From Streptomyces sp. NBC_01314 (GTDB lineage: Bacteria > Actinomycetota > Actinomycetes > Streptomycetales > Streptomycetaceae): a stretch of 64,000 nucleotides of DNA. Shown here one piece after another: positions 35,568 through 43,903 of the stretch. Within the stretch, counting starts at the first letter, position 1. Every line of letters starts with the position of its first letter. Both the position numbers and the translations under genes were made by a program. Location: contig NZ_CP108394.1 of the NCBI RefSeq assembly GCF_041435215.1, forward strand, positions 8,246,001-8,310,000. The letters are read 5' to 3'. Below the pieces are notes generated by a model. That model was given only the letters and a program-made list of their open reading frames with translations. It made no database searches and was not told the origin of the DNA.

Positions 35568-35962
35568 AGGTCCAAGGCAAGATGTTCATCTGGCTGAGCG
35601 TCTTCGTGCTCGCCATGGCGATCGTCTACGGCGTGTGGTCGAAGGAGCCGGCCGGAACCACGGCGCTCTTCCTGACCTTCGGCCTGTGCATCATGGTCGG
35701 CTACTACCTGGCCTTCACGGCCCGGCGGGTCGACGTGGGCGCGCAGGACGACAAGGAGGCCGACGTCGCGGACGACGCCGGTGAGCTGGGCTTCTTCAGC
35801 CCGCACAGCTGGCAGCCTCTCGCCCTGGCCACGGGCGGCGCGCTCGCCTTCATGGGCATCGTCTTCGGCTGGTGGCTGCTGTACTTCTCCACCCCGATCA
35901 TCCTGATCGGCCTGTGGGGCTGGGTCTTCGAGTACTACCGCGGAGAAAGCCAGAACCAGTAA
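35564..35962 (+). CDS. ctaF: Cytochrome c oxidase subunit IV, actinobacterial type
   Basis: 132 aa with four TMs ([76 protein letters not shown]) and an acidic loop in the middle. This small subunit is specific to actinobacterial aa3 oxidases and helps assemble the supercomplex. GTG 35564 overlaps the ctaD stop by 4 bp. A terminator follows. Confidence 0.92.
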   Translation: MKVQGKMFIWLSVFVLAMAIVYGVWSKEPAGTTALFLTFGLCIMVGYYLAFTARRVDVGAQDDKEADVADDAGELGFFSPHSWQPLALATGGALAFMGIVFGWWLLYFSTPIILIGLWGWVFEYYRGESQNQ

Positions 35963-35978
35963 CACGCGCAGAGCGCAC

Positions 35979-36015
35979 GGAAGCCCGGACACTCCCACAG
36001 GAGGTCCGGGCTTCC
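35979..36015 (+). terminator. Terminator hairpin after ctaCDF
   Basis: GGAAGCCCGGAC (35979-35990) pairs with GTCCGGGCTTCC (36004-36015) over a 13-nt loop, followed by CCCGTTT. It lies 17 bp after the ctaF stop. Confidence 0.82.
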
Positions 36016-36092
36016 CCCGTTTGCCACGCCGTACGTAGCTCACTCGGCCTACTCGGCGCGCCGCGCCTGACAGGCGTTCCTACGTTGAACTC

Positions 36093-37436
36093 ATGAGCAC
36101 ATCAGAATCCTTCAGGGACGCCACAGCCGGTGTCGAGAGCCCGACCGTGCTCGACCCTTCGGGCCTTCGCGCGCCCGGGCTCTCGACACCGGCGCGCCCG
36201 CGCCGTAACCGCACGGTCGTCAGCTGCACCCTGCTGGTGGTCTCCCTGGGAGCGGGCGTCACCGCCTGCGGTTCCGGTGGCCACCCGCTCTCGGGCAAGC
36301 CGTACGACGCGGCCGACCAGGTCTCCTTCAACACGCCCAGCGAGGAGGGCGAGAAGGCCGACCCCGACAAGCCATTGGAAGTCACCGCGGATGACGACGG
36401 CCGCATCACCGACGTCACCGCCGTGGACGCCGCAGGCCGCTACGTGGCGGGCGAACTCTCCGCCGATGGAGACCGCTGGCACTCCACCTCACCGCTCGCC
36501 GCCAACGCCCGTTACACGGTCCGTGTGAGCACCGAGGACGAGGACGGCGCCCCCGGCCGCGAGACCCTCGCCTTCGACACCGGCCGCCCCCTCACCAAGA
36601 AGCGCCTCGACGTCACCTTCGGCCCCGAGGAGGGCAGGTACGGCGTCGGCCAGCCCGTCACCGCCGAACTGAGCCGGCCGGTGAAGGACAAGGCCGCCCG
36701 GTCCGTCGTCGAACGCGCGCTCAAGGTGGACTCCACCCCCGCCGCGGAAGGCGCCTGGCACTGGGTGGACGACAAAACGCTCCACTACCGCCCGAAGGAG
36801 TACTGGCCCGCCGACGCCACCATCCGCGTGCACAGCAACCTGGAGAACCTCAAGATCGGCGACCGGCTCTGGGGCGGGAAGGCCGACCCCATCGAGCTGA
36901 CGACCGGCGCCAAGATAGTCGCCGTCACGGACGCCTCGTCGCACCGGATGACGGTCTACAAGAACGACCAGGTCATCAAGGAGATACCGGTCACCACCGG
37001 CAGGCCGGGCTACGACACCCGCAACGGCGTCAAAGTCGTCCTGGCCAAGGAAGGTACCGTTCGTATGACCAGCGCCAGCATAGGTGCCTCGGACTTCTAC
37101 GACCTGACCGTCCACCACTCCGTCAGGGTCACCAACAGCGGCGAGTACGTCCACGCGGCCCCCTGGTCGACCGGCTCCCAGGGGTACGCGAACGTCAGCC
37201 ACGGCTGCACCGGCATGAGCTCCGGCAACGCCCAGTGGTTCTACGAGACCATCAACGAGGGCGACATCGTCCAGGTCGTCAACTCGGCCGGCGACACCAT
37301 GGCCCCCTTCGGCAACGGCTACGGCGACTGGAACCTCGACTGGAAGAACTGGCGCGAGGGCAGCGCCCTGGTCGGCGGCACCGAGGAAGTACCGGGCCCC
37401 CAGGTGCAGGCCCGCCTGAGACCGGAGTCGGTGTGA
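36093..37436 (+). CDS. L,D-transpeptidase lipoprotein (Ig-like domains plus YkuD)
   Basis: 447 aa. A long 40-residue leader precedes the hydrophobic CTLLVVSLGAGVTAC lipobox with Cys59. Two Ig-like domains follow (about 85-185 and 190-290), then the YkuD catalytic domain (about 295-420) with VHHSVRVTNSGEYVHAAPW and the active-site SHGCTGMS (His370, Cys372). It would form 3-3 peptidoglycan cross-links outside the membrane, as mycobacterial LdtMt2-type enzymes do. The N-terminal coding region contains a perfect 18-bp inverted repeat, which is odd. It sits inside the cytochrome oxidase/bc1 region but is flanked by terminators. Confidence 0.93.
   Translation: MSTSESFRDATAGVESPTVLDPSGLRAPGLSTPARPRRNRTVVSCTLLVVSLGAGVTACGSGGHPLSGKPYDAADQVSFNTPSEEGEKADPDKPLEVTADDDGRITDVTAVDAAGRYVAGELSADGDRWHSTSPLAANARYTVRVSTEDEDGAPGRETLAFDTGRPLTKKRLDVTFGPEEGRYGVGQPVTAELSRPVKDKAARSVVERALKVDSTPAAEGAWHWVDDKTLHYRPKEYWPADATIRVHSNLENLKIGDRLWGGKADPIELTTGAKIVAVTDASSHRMTVYKNDQVIKEIPVTTGRPGYDTRNGVKVVLAKEGTVRMTSASIGASDFYDLTVHHSVRVTNSGEYVHAAPWSTGSQGYANVSHGCTGMSSGNAQWFYETINEGDIVQVVNSAGDTMAPFGNGYGDWNLDWKNWREGSALVGGTEEVPGPQVQARLRPESV
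36126..36193. repeat. Perfect 18-bp inverted repeat inside the L,D-transpeptidase leader
   Basis: Arm 36126-36143 is the exact complement of CGGGCTCTCGACACCGGC at 36176-36193; the loop is 32 nt. It lies 34 bp after the ATG and spans codons 12-34, upstream of the signal hydrophobic stretch. In mRNA it would form a very stable hairpin close to the ribosome entry site. Confidence 0.85.
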
Positions 37437-37469
37437 GGCCGTGCGGCCCCTTCAGGGGCAGGCGCGCGA

Positions 37470-37871
37470 CTAGGCGCTCAACGGCTGCTTCCTGCGAAGC
37501 AGCGAGGCCAGCGCCGACGCGAACTCGACCGGCTCCACCGGCAGGGTCACCGCCGCGTCCGCCCGGCTCCAGGTCGCGAGCCACGCGTCCTGCGGCCGCC
37601 CGATCAGCACCAGGGCGGGCGGGCACTCGAAGATCTCGTCCTTGATCTGCCGGCACACCCCCATGCCCCCCATGGGCACAGCCTCACCATCGAGCACACA
37701 GACGTCGATCCCGCCCCTGTCCAGCTCCTTGATGACGGCGGCGGGTGTCGCGCACTCCAAGAACTCCACGGCGGGAACATCCGGAGCGGGGCGGCGGCCG
37801 GTGGCGAGCCGCACCTGCTCCCGGGTGTTGGAGTCGTCGCTGTAGACCAGCACCGTGGCGGTCGGCTGCAT
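37470..37871 (-). CDS. Degenerate receiver-like protein
   Basis: 133-aa stand-alone CheY-like fold. An acidic pair (Asp12-Asp13 in VLVYSDDSNTREQV) and a candidate phosphoacceptor Asp61 in DVCVLDGEAVPMGGMG are kept. The conserved Lys before the last helix is missing (TLPVEPVEFASAL), and the usual Ser/Thr switch is replaced (LVLIGRPQDAW). Normal two-component phosphorylation is therefore doubtful; it may bind a partner constitutively. There is no output domain. ATG 37871 has GGAGG 5 nt upstream. It is divergent from ctaE across 165 bp and lies within the respiratory cluster. Confidence 0.82.
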   Translation of the reverse strand: MQPTATVLVYSDDSNTREQVRLATGRRPAPDVPAVEFLECATPAAVIKELDRGGIDVCVLDGEAVPMGGMGVCRQIKDEIFECPPALVLIGRPQDAWLATWSRADAAVTLPVEPVEFASALASLLRRKQPLSA

Positions 37872-38036
37872 TGTTCCTCCGTTACGCAGAAGATCGGACG
37901 TCGTACGGACAACAAGACGGACAGGGCCCGATGCGCGGATGCTACTCCCTCGAACACCACGTCAGCACCGGTATGGAGGGAAGCAACACTCCGAACGGCA
38001 CCCCCCGGAGTGAGGGCGGGATAAGCGACCGACATA

Positions 38037-38657
38037 ATGTCGGTCGTGGCGACAGCAACGACAGTAGAAACCGGGCACGCGCACCCGTCGGTCAACCGGC
38101 CGAACCTCACCAGCGTCGGAACCATCATCTGGTTGAGTTCCGAGCTGATGTTCTTCGCGGCCCTCTTCGCGATGTACTTCACCCTGCGATCGGTGACCGG
38201 TCCGGATTTCTGGGCCGAGAAGGCCGACACCCTGAACTTCCCGTTCTCGGCGACCAACACCACGATCCTGGTGCTCTCCTCCCTCACCTGCCAGCTCGGC
38301 GTGTTCGCCGCCGAGCGCGGGGACGTGAAGAAGCTCCGGATGTGGTTCATCGTCACGTTCGTGATGGGTGCGATCTTCATCGGCGGTCAGGTCTTCGAGT
38401 ACACCGAGCTGGTCAAGCACGAGGGCCTGTCGCTCTCGTCCGACCCCTACGGCTCGGTGTTCTATCTGACCACCGGCTTCCACGGCCTGCACGTGACGGG
38501 CGGTCTCATCGCCTTCCTGCTGGTCCTCGGACGCACCTACGCGGCGAAGAGGTTCACCCACGAACAGGCGACCGCGGCCATCGTCGTGTCCTACTACTGG
38601 CACTTCGTCGATGTCGTCTGGATCGGCCTCTTCGCCACGATCTACATGATCAAGTAG
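38037..38657 (+). CDS. ctaE: Cytochrome c oxidase subunit III
   Basis: 206 aa with five TMs, the shortened actinobacterial form. Conserved parts are [20 protein letters not shown], the ligand-like acidic [26 protein letters not shown] and [18 protein letters not shown] 38037 lacks a Shine-Dalgarno and has an AT-rich CATAATG context, so a short or leaderless transcript is possible. It starts the ctaE-qcrCAB series and is separated from ctaCDF by the transpeptidase and receiver genes, as in other streptomycetes. Confidence 0.95.
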   Translation: MSVVATATTVETGHAHPSVNRPNLTSVGTIIWLSSELMFFAALFAMYFTLRSVTGPDFWAEKADTLNFPFSATNTTILVLSSLTCQLGVFAAERGDVKKLRMWFIVTFVMGAIFIGGQVFEYTELVKHEGLSLSSDPYGSVFYLTTGFHGLHVTGGLIAFLLVLGRTYAAKRFTHEQATAAIVVSYYWHFVDVVWIGLFATIYMIK

Positions 38658-38755
38658 AGCGGGCGGCCGGGCCGGGCTGACCGAACGCCTGCCTCGCACC
38701 GAGAACGACCCTTCCAGAAGCACCGACGCAGAAGATCCTGACACCGGGGTAATCC

Positions 38756-39565
38756 GTGAAAAAGCTCTCCGCACGACGACGCCATCCGCTGGCGGCGTTC
38801 GTCGTCCTACTCATCGCGCTGGCGGCCACCGGGGGGCTGTACACCGCCTTCGCGCCCGCGCCCCGGGCCGCGGCCGATGAGACCGCTCAGACCCTCAGCA
38901 TCGAGGAGGGTAAGAAGCTCTACGCCGTGGGCTGCGCCAGCTGCCACGGCACCGGCGGTAAGGGCACCACCGACGGCCCGTCCCTGGTGGGTGTGGGCGC
39001 GGCAGCCGTCGACTTCCAGGTCGGCACCGGCCGTATGCCGGCCCAGCAGCCGGGCGCGCAGATCCCGAAGAAGCCGGTCGCCTACTCGCAGGCCGAGATC
39101 GACCAGCTCGCGGCGTACATCTCCTCGCTGGGCGCCGGTCCGGAGATCCCGACCGAGAACGCGTACGACCCCGAGGGCGCGGACATCGCCGAGGGCGGCG
39201 AGCTGTTCCGCACCAACTGCGCGCAGTGCCACAATTTCACCGGCAAGGGGGGTGCGCTGTCCGAGGGCAAGTACGCGCCGGACCTTGAGGGTGTCGACCC
39301 GAAGCACATCTACGAGGCCATGCAGACGGGCCCGCAGAACATGCCGTCCTTCCCCGACACCACGCTGTCGGAGGAGAACAAGAAGGACATCATCGCGTAC
39401 CTCGACGCGGTCAACGGCGACGACACCGTGGAGCCCGGTGGCCTCAGCCTCGGCGGGCTCGGCCCGGTCAGCGAAGGTCTCTTCGGCTGGGTGTTCGGGC
39501 TCGGCGCGCTGATCGCCATCGCCGTCTGGGTCGCCGCTCGGACCGCAAAGGCCAAGAAGTCATGA
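38756..39565 (+). CDS. qcrC: Cytochrome bc1 complex diheme cytochrome c subunit
   Basis: 269 aa. N-terminal TM (PLAAFVVLLIALAATGGLYTAF), two CxxCH haem sites CASCH (Cys60-His64) and CAQCH (Cys154-His158), and a C-terminal TM anchor (LFGWVFGLGALIAIAVWVAA). In actinobacteria this diheme protein replaces soluble cytochrome c and carries electrons straight to the aa3 oxidase. GTG 38756; its TGA overlaps the qcrA ATG by 4 bp. Confidence 0.96.
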   Translation: MKKLSARRRHPLAAFVVLLIALAATGGLYTAFAPAPRAAADETAQTLSIEEGKKLYAVGCASCHGTGGKGTTDGPSLVGVGAAAVDFQVGTGRMPAQQPGAQIPKKPVAYSQAEIDQLAAYISSLGAGPEIPTENAYDPEGADIAEGGELFRTNCAQCHNFTGKGGALSEGKYAPDLEGVDPKHIYEAMQTGPQNMPSFPDTTLSEENKKDIIAYLDAVNGDDTVEPGGLSLGGLGPVSEGLFGWVFGLGALIAIAVWVAARTAKAKKS

Positions 39566-40617
39566 GTAGTCAAGAGATTCCAGAAGAGAACCTGCCCATC
39601 GAGCAGGACGCGCACGGCGCGGTCAAGGTCGCGGACGAGAAGAACCCCTTCGCGGACCCCGGCCTCCCGCCCCACGAGCACCGTGTCCAGGACATCGACG
39701 AGCGGGCCGCGAAGCGGTCCGAGCGCACGGTCGCCCTGCTGTTCACGGTGTCGATGCTGGCCACCGTCGCCTTCATCGCCTCGTACCTGGCGATCGACGT
39801 CGAAAAGTCGATCTACGTCTTCCCGATCGGTCATATCAGCGCGCTGAACTTCGCGCTGGGTATGACGCTCGGCGTGTCGCTGTTCTGCATCGGCGCGGGC
39901 GCGGTCCACTGGGCCCGCACGCTGATGTCGGACGTGGAGGTCGCCGACGAGCGTCACCCGATCGAGGCCGCGCCCGAGGTCAAGGCCAAGGTCCTGGCCG
40001 ACTTCAAGGAAGGCGCCAAGGAGTCGGTGATCGGCCGTCGCAAGCTGATCCGCACCACGATGTTCGGCGCGCTGTCCCTGTTCCCGCTCTCCGGTGTCTT
40101 CCTGCTCGGCGGCCTCGGCCCCGCGCCCGGCACCAAGCTGCGCCACACCACCTGGGCCAAGGGCAAGAAGCTCGTCAACATGAACACCAACGAGCCGCTG
40201 CGTCCCTCGGACGTCGCGGTGGGGTCGCTGACCTTCGCCATGCCGGACGGCCTGAGCGAGCACGACCACGACTTCCAGAAGAACATCGCCAAGGACGCCC
40301 TGATGATCGTCCGGATCCAGCCGGACGACTTCAAGGACAAGCGCGAGCTGGAGTGGTCCCACGAGGGCATCGTGGCGTTCTCGAAGATCTGCACCCACGT
40401 GGGCTGCCCGATCTCCCTGTACGAGCAGCAGACGCACCACGTGCTCTGCCCCTGCCACCAGTCCACCTTCGACCTCGCCGACGGCGGCCGGGTCATCTTC
40501 GGCCCCGCGGGTCACGCCCTGCCGCAGCTGAGGATCACCGTCGGGGAAGACGGCTACCTCCAAGCGGTCGGCGACTTCGAAGAGCCCGTCGGTCCTGCCT
40601 TCTGGGAGCGCGGATGA
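39562..40617 (+). CDS. qcrA: Cytochrome bc1 complex Rieske iron-sulfur subunit
   Basis: 351 aa, longer than mitochondrial forms. Three TMs lie between about residues 57 and 180; two of them are the actinobacterial N-terminal addition. The 2Fe-2S motifs CTHVGCP and CPCHQS are at the C-terminal domain, with FGPAGHALPQL after them. A twin-arginine-like RRKLIRTT precedes the third TM, consistent with the known Sec/Tat hybrid insertion of Streptomyces QcrA. Overlaps both neighbours by 4 bp. Confidence 0.96.
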   Translation: MSSQEIPEENLPIEQDAHGAVKVADEKNPFADPGLPPHEHRVQDIDERAAKRSERTVALLFTVSMLATVAFIASYLAIDVEKSIYVFPIGHISALNFALGMTLGVSLFCIGAGAVHWARTLMSDVEVADERHPIEAAPEVKAKVLADFKEGAKESVIGRRKLIRTTMFGALSLFPLSGVFLLGGLGPAPGTKLRHTTWAKGKKLVNMNTNEPLRPSDVAVGSLTFAMPDGLSEHDHDFQKNIAKDALMIVRIQPDDFKDKRELEWSHEGIVAFSKICTHVGCPISLYEQQTHHVLCPCHQSTFDLADGGRVIFGPAGHALPQLRITVGEDGYLQAVGDFEEPVGPAFWERG

Positions 40618-42257
40618 GCACTACGAGCACCACCACCGACGCGCGCGACAAGCGCGAGAAGGCACCGGCCGGCGAGCGCGTCGCCGACTGGGCCGACGGA
40701 CGGCTTGGGATCTACTCCCTGGCCAAGGCCAACATGCGCAAGATCTTCCCCGACCACTGGTCGTTCATGCTGGGCGAGATCTGCCTCTACAGCTTCATCA
40801 TCATCATCCTCACGGGTGTGTACCTGACGCTGTTCTTCCACCCGTCGATGAACGAGGTGGAGTACCACGGCAGCTACGTCCCGCTGCAGGGTCAGCTGAT
40901 GTCCGAGGCGTTCAACTCGACCATGCACATCTCCTTCGAGGTGCGCGGTGGTCTGCTGATCCGGCAGATCCACCACTGGGCCGCGTTGGTCTTCCTCGCC
41001 GGCATGTTCGTGCACATGATGCGCGTGTTCTTCACGGGTGCGTTCCGCAAGCCGCGTGAGGTCAACTGGCTGTTCGGCTTCCTGCTGTTCGTCCTGGGCA
41101 TGTTCACCGGCTTCACCGGTTACTCGCTCCCGGACGACCTGCTCTCCGGCACCGGTGTCCGCTTCATGGAGGGCGCGGTCCTGTCCGTGCCGATCGTCGG
41201 CACGTACCTGTCGTTCTTCCTCTTCGGCGGAGAGTTCCCGGGCGGCGACTTCGTGGCCCGCTTCTACTCGGTCCACATCCTGCTGCTGCCGGGCATCATG
41301 CTCGGCCTCGTGGTGGCGCACCTGATCCTGGTCTTCTACCACAAGCACACGCAGTACGCGGGCCCCGGAAAGACGAACAAGAACGTCGTCGGCATGCCGC
41401 TGCTCCCCGTGTACATGGCGAAGGCCGGAGGCTTCTTCTTCCTGGTCTTCGGTGTCATCGCGGTCATCTCGGCGATCGCCACGATCAACCCGATCTGGAC
41501 CATGGGTCCCTACCGGCCGGACCAGGTGTCGACCGGCGCCCAGCCCGACTGGTACATGGGCTTCTCCGAGGGCCTGATCCGTGTCATGCCGGGCTGGGAG
41601 ATCAACCTCTGGGGTCACACGCTCGTCCTGGGCGTGTTCATCCCGCTGATCATCTTCCCGCTGGTCCTGGTCGCGATCGCCGTCTACCCGTTCATCGAGT
41701 CCTGGGTCACCGGCGACAAGCGCGAGCACCACATCCTGGACCGCCCGCGCAACGCCCCGACCCGTACGGCCTTCGGCGTCGCGTGGATCACCTGGTACAT
41801 GGTCCTGCTGATCGGTGGTGGAAACGACCTCTGGGCGACCCACTTCCACCTGTCGATCAACTCGATCACCTGGTTCGTCCGGATCGCGTTCTTCGTGGCC
41901 CCGGTCGTCGCGTTCATCGTCACCAAGCGCATCTGCCTCGGCCTGCAGCGCCGGGACAGGGACAAGATCCTGCACGGTCGCGAGACCGGCATCATCAAGC
42001 GCCTGCCGCACGGTGAGTTCATCGAGGTCCACGAGCCGCTCAGCCAGGAGCAGCTGCACACGCTCACGGCGCACGAGCAGTACGCGCCGGCCGAGATCGG
42101 TGCCGCGGTCGACGAGAACGGTGTCGCCCGCAAGACCACGCCCCTCGGCAAGCTCCGCGCCAAGCTGAGCAAGGGCTACTACGGCGAGGACAGCCAGATC
42201 GCCAAGCCCACCGTCGAGGAGTACAAGGAGATCACGAGCGGCCACGGCCACCACTGA
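40614..42257 (+). CDS. qcrB: Cytochrome bc1 complex cytochrome b subunit
   Basis: 547 aa. Eight or nine TMs hold the two b haems, with histidines in LIRQIHHWAALVFLAGMFVHMM and MLGLVVAHLILVFYHKH. The quinol-site motif is QPDWYMGF, a PDW variant of PEWY. A hydrophilic C-terminal extension of about 110 residues (KRICLGLQRRDRDKILHGRE onward) is typical of actinobacteria. ATG 40614 overlaps the Rieske stop. A terminator follows at 42283. Confidence 0.96.
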   Translation: MSTTSTTTDARDKREKAPAGERVADWADGRLGIYSLAKANMRKIFPDHWSFMLGEICLYSFIIIILTGVYLTLFFHPSMNEVEYHGSYVPLQGQLMSEAFNSTMHISFEVRGGLLIRQIHHWAALVFLAGMFVHMMRVFFTGAFRKPREVNWLFGFLLFVLGMFTGFTGYSLPDDLLSGTGVRFMEGAVLSVPIVGTYLSFFLFGGEFPGGDFVARFYSVHILLLPGIMLGLVVAHLILVFYHKHTQYAGPGKTNKNVVGMPLLPVYMAKAGGFFFLVFGVIAVISAIATINPIWTMGPYRPDQVSTGAQPDWYMGFSEGLIRVMPGWEINLWGHTLVLGVFIPLIIFPLVLVAIAVYPFIESWVTGDKREHHILDRPRNAPTRTAFGVAWITWYMVLLIGGGNDLWATHFHLSINSITWFVRIAFFVAPVVAFIVTKRICLGLQRRDRDKILHGRETGIIKRLPHGEFIEVHEPLSQEQLHTLTAHEQYAPAEIGAAVDENGVARKTTPLGKLRAKLSKGYYGEDSQIAKPTVEEYKEITSGHGHH

Positions 42258-42282
42258 TCGCTTCGCTTCGCCGCACCACGGT

Positions 42283-42321
42283 CGAAGGGCCCCTGTCCGA
42301 TCTTCGGACGGGGGCCCTTCG
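42283..42321 (+). terminator. Terminator hairpin after qcrCAB
   Basis: CGAAGGGCCCCTGTCCGA (42283-42300) pairs with 42304-42321 with one G-U pair and a TCT loop, an 18-bp stem starting 26 bp after the qcrB stop. Confidence 0.85.
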
Positions 42322-42412
42322 CCGTGCTCCGACCTGGATAGGGTGGGCGCATCAGTGATTTCACGGTCCGCGTGGCATTCCCTGCCCGCGGCTGAGACAC
42401 CCCGGAGCGGCT

Positions 42413-43477
42413 ATGAGCGCTGTGACCCCCGCTGGAGGCGACACCGCGGCGGGCCGTTCCTGGCCCGCGGTGCTGAACGCGCTGCTGTCCGGGCAGGACC
42501 AGGACGCCGGCGCCACGTTCTGGGCGATGGACCAGATCATGCGCGGCGAGGCGACGGACGCGCAGATCGCCGGGTTCGTCGTGGCACTGCGGGCCAAGGG
42601 GGAGACGGTCGACGAGATCACCGGACTTGTCGAGGCGCTGTACGAGCACGCCAATGTGATCGAGGTGGCGGGGAAGACCGTCGACATCGTCGGTACGGGC
42701 GGTGACGGCGCGAAGACGGTCAACATCTCCACGATGTCGTCGATCGTCGTCGCCGGTACGGGCGCGAAGGTCGTCAAGCACGGCAACCGGGCCGCGTCGT
42801 CGGCGTCCGGGGCGTCCGATGTGCTGGAGAAGCTGGGCGTCAATCTGGAACTGACGCCGAAGCGGGTGGCCGAGGTCGCCGAGGAGGCCGGGATCACCTT
42901 CTGCTTCGCCGTGAAGTTCCATCCGGCGTTGCGTCATGTGGCCGCCGCGCGAGGGCAGTTGGGCATCCGGACGGTCTTCAACGCGCTCGGGCCGCTGGCC
43001 AACCCGGCGAAGGTGCGAGCCCAGGCGGTCGGTGTCGCCGATCCGCGGATGGCGCCCATCATGGCGGGCGTCTTCGCCGAGCGGGGCAACTCGTCGCTGG
43101 TCTTCCGGGGCGACGACGGACTCGACGAGCTGACGACGACGGCCACGTCACGGGTGTGGGTCGTCCGGGACGGCAAGGTCACCGAGGAGGCCTTCGATCC
43201 CCGTGACGTGGGCCTGGAGATGGTGCCCGTGGAGGCGTTGCGGGGGGCTGACGCGTCGTACAACGCGGATGTCGCGCGACGGTTGCTGGGCGGGGAGACG
43301 GGGCCGGTGCGGGACGCGGTGCTGTTGAACTCGGCGGCGGCGTTGGTGGCCCTTGAGCCGGGGACGACTTCTCTGGCGGAGCAGCTGCGGGTCGGGATGG
43401 CGAAGGCCGCGGAGTCGATCGACTCGGGGGCGGCCCTGCGGGTTCTCGAACGATGGGTCGCGGCGACCAACGCGTAG
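42413..43477 (+). CDS. trpD: Anthranilate phosphoribosyltransferase
   Basis: 354 aa. Adds the phosphoribosyl group to anthranilate in tryptophan synthesis. PRPP-site motifs [18 protein letters not shown] and [22 protein letters not shown] are complete; [27 protein letters not shown] and [11 protein letters not shown] are also typical. It is a single gene here, away from other trp genes, as trpD is in mycobacteria (Rv2192c in the same block). ATG 42413 has CGGAG upstream. A dispersed repeat follows the stop. Confidence 0.96.
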   Translation: MSAVTPAGGDTAAGRSWPAVLNALLSGQDQDAGATFWAMDQIMRGEATDAQIAGFVVALRAKGETVDEITGLVEALYEHANVIEVAGKTVDIVGTGGDGAKTVNISTMSSIVVAGTGAKVVKHGNRAASSASGASDVLEKLGVNLELTPKRVAEVAEEAGITFCFAVKFHPALRHVAAARGQLGIRTVFNALGPLANPAKVRAQAVGVADPRMAPIMAGVFAERGNSSLVFRGDDGLDELTTTATSRVWVVRDGKVTEEAFDPRDVGLEMVPVEALRGADASYNADVARRLLGGETGPVRDAVLLNSAAALVALEPGTTSLAEQLRVGMAKAAESIDSGAALRVLERWVAATNA

Positions 43478-43508
43478 CGACTGCCGATGGGTGGGGCTTC
43501 TCGCGCCT

Positions 43509-43550
43509 CTGAAGGGCCCGCAGGCCCTTCAGGGGCGCGGGGAACTGCGC
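43509..43550 (+). repeat. Hairpin and GC-rich dispersed repeat after trpD
   Basis: CTGAAGGGCC/GGCCCTTCAG (43509-43518 and 43523-43532) forms a 10-bp hairpin with a 4-nt loop, directly followed by AGGGGCGCGGGGAACTGCGC (43531-43550), the consensus of the dispersed element. It probably terminates trpD transcription ahead of the riboswitch promoter. Confidence 0.8.
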
Positions 43551-43671
43551 GAACACCCCAACTCACCTGTACTCGCCCCACGGAGCCGTACCCCCGAGCT
43601 GCTGGGCGCCCTCATCCCGTCATCCGGACAGAAGTTGCGGCGTGGCGATCACTTCAGTACGTTCCTGTTCA

Positions 43672-43774
43672 GGTCATGAGTGACAGCCCAAAGCCCCGGC
43701 TGGCTGTCCGGCAACCCTCCTTCCGTGGCGGGGTGCCCCGGGTGAAGACCGGGTCGTAGGCAGCGAGGTCTACG
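43672..43774 (+). promoter_or_regulatory. SAM-IV riboswitch
   Basis: The region matches the actinobacterial SAM-IV aptamer as I know it: GGTCATGAGTGACAGC, then AAGCCCCGGCTGGCTG, CCGGCAACCCTCC, GGCGGGGTGCCCCGGGTGA and closing GACC. The P1 strands GGTC (43672-43675) and GACC (43747-43750) pair. A further helix CGTAG/CTACG (43755-43759 and 43770-43774) follows, as expected for the extra 3' element of this class. It lies about 130 bp upstream of the aminotransferase gene. High SAM would be expected to lower expression. Confidence 0.9.
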
Positions 43775-43801
43775 GCAAGCGCGGTTTCGAGGGAGTCTTC
43801 C

Positions 43802-43822
43802 GTGAGCAAGCGAATGCGATAG
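43802..43822 (+). CDS. Possible 6-codon leader peptide (VSKRMR)
   Basis: GTGAGCAAGCGAATGCGATAG has a good GGGAG site 6 nt upstream and lies between the SAM-IV aptamer and the aminotransferase gene. The encoded peptide is M/V-S-K-R-M-R, with one methionine and two arginines. Its translation could couple to folding of the downstream hairpin. It is too short to judge by codon use. Confidence 0.4.
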   Translation: MSKRMR

Positions 43823-43864
43823 GGCCGCCGAGCCCCGCCTCCGCGCACCCTTTTCTCTTCTTCC

Positions 43865-43885
43865 GCATGCCCTCCTTCGGCATGC
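43865..43885 (+). promoter_or_regulatory. Hairpin next to the aminotransferase ribosome site (candidate expression platform)
   Basis: GCATGCC (43865-43871) and GGCATGC (43879-43885) form a 7-bp stem. Its loop contains CTCCTTC, which could alternatively pair with the GGGAG Shine-Dalgarno at about 43893. Riboswitch control by ribosome-site masking is therefore possible. No U-rich terminator is seen in this leader. Confidence 0.4.
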
Positions 43886-43903
43886 CCCTCACGGGAGTTC
43901 GCC

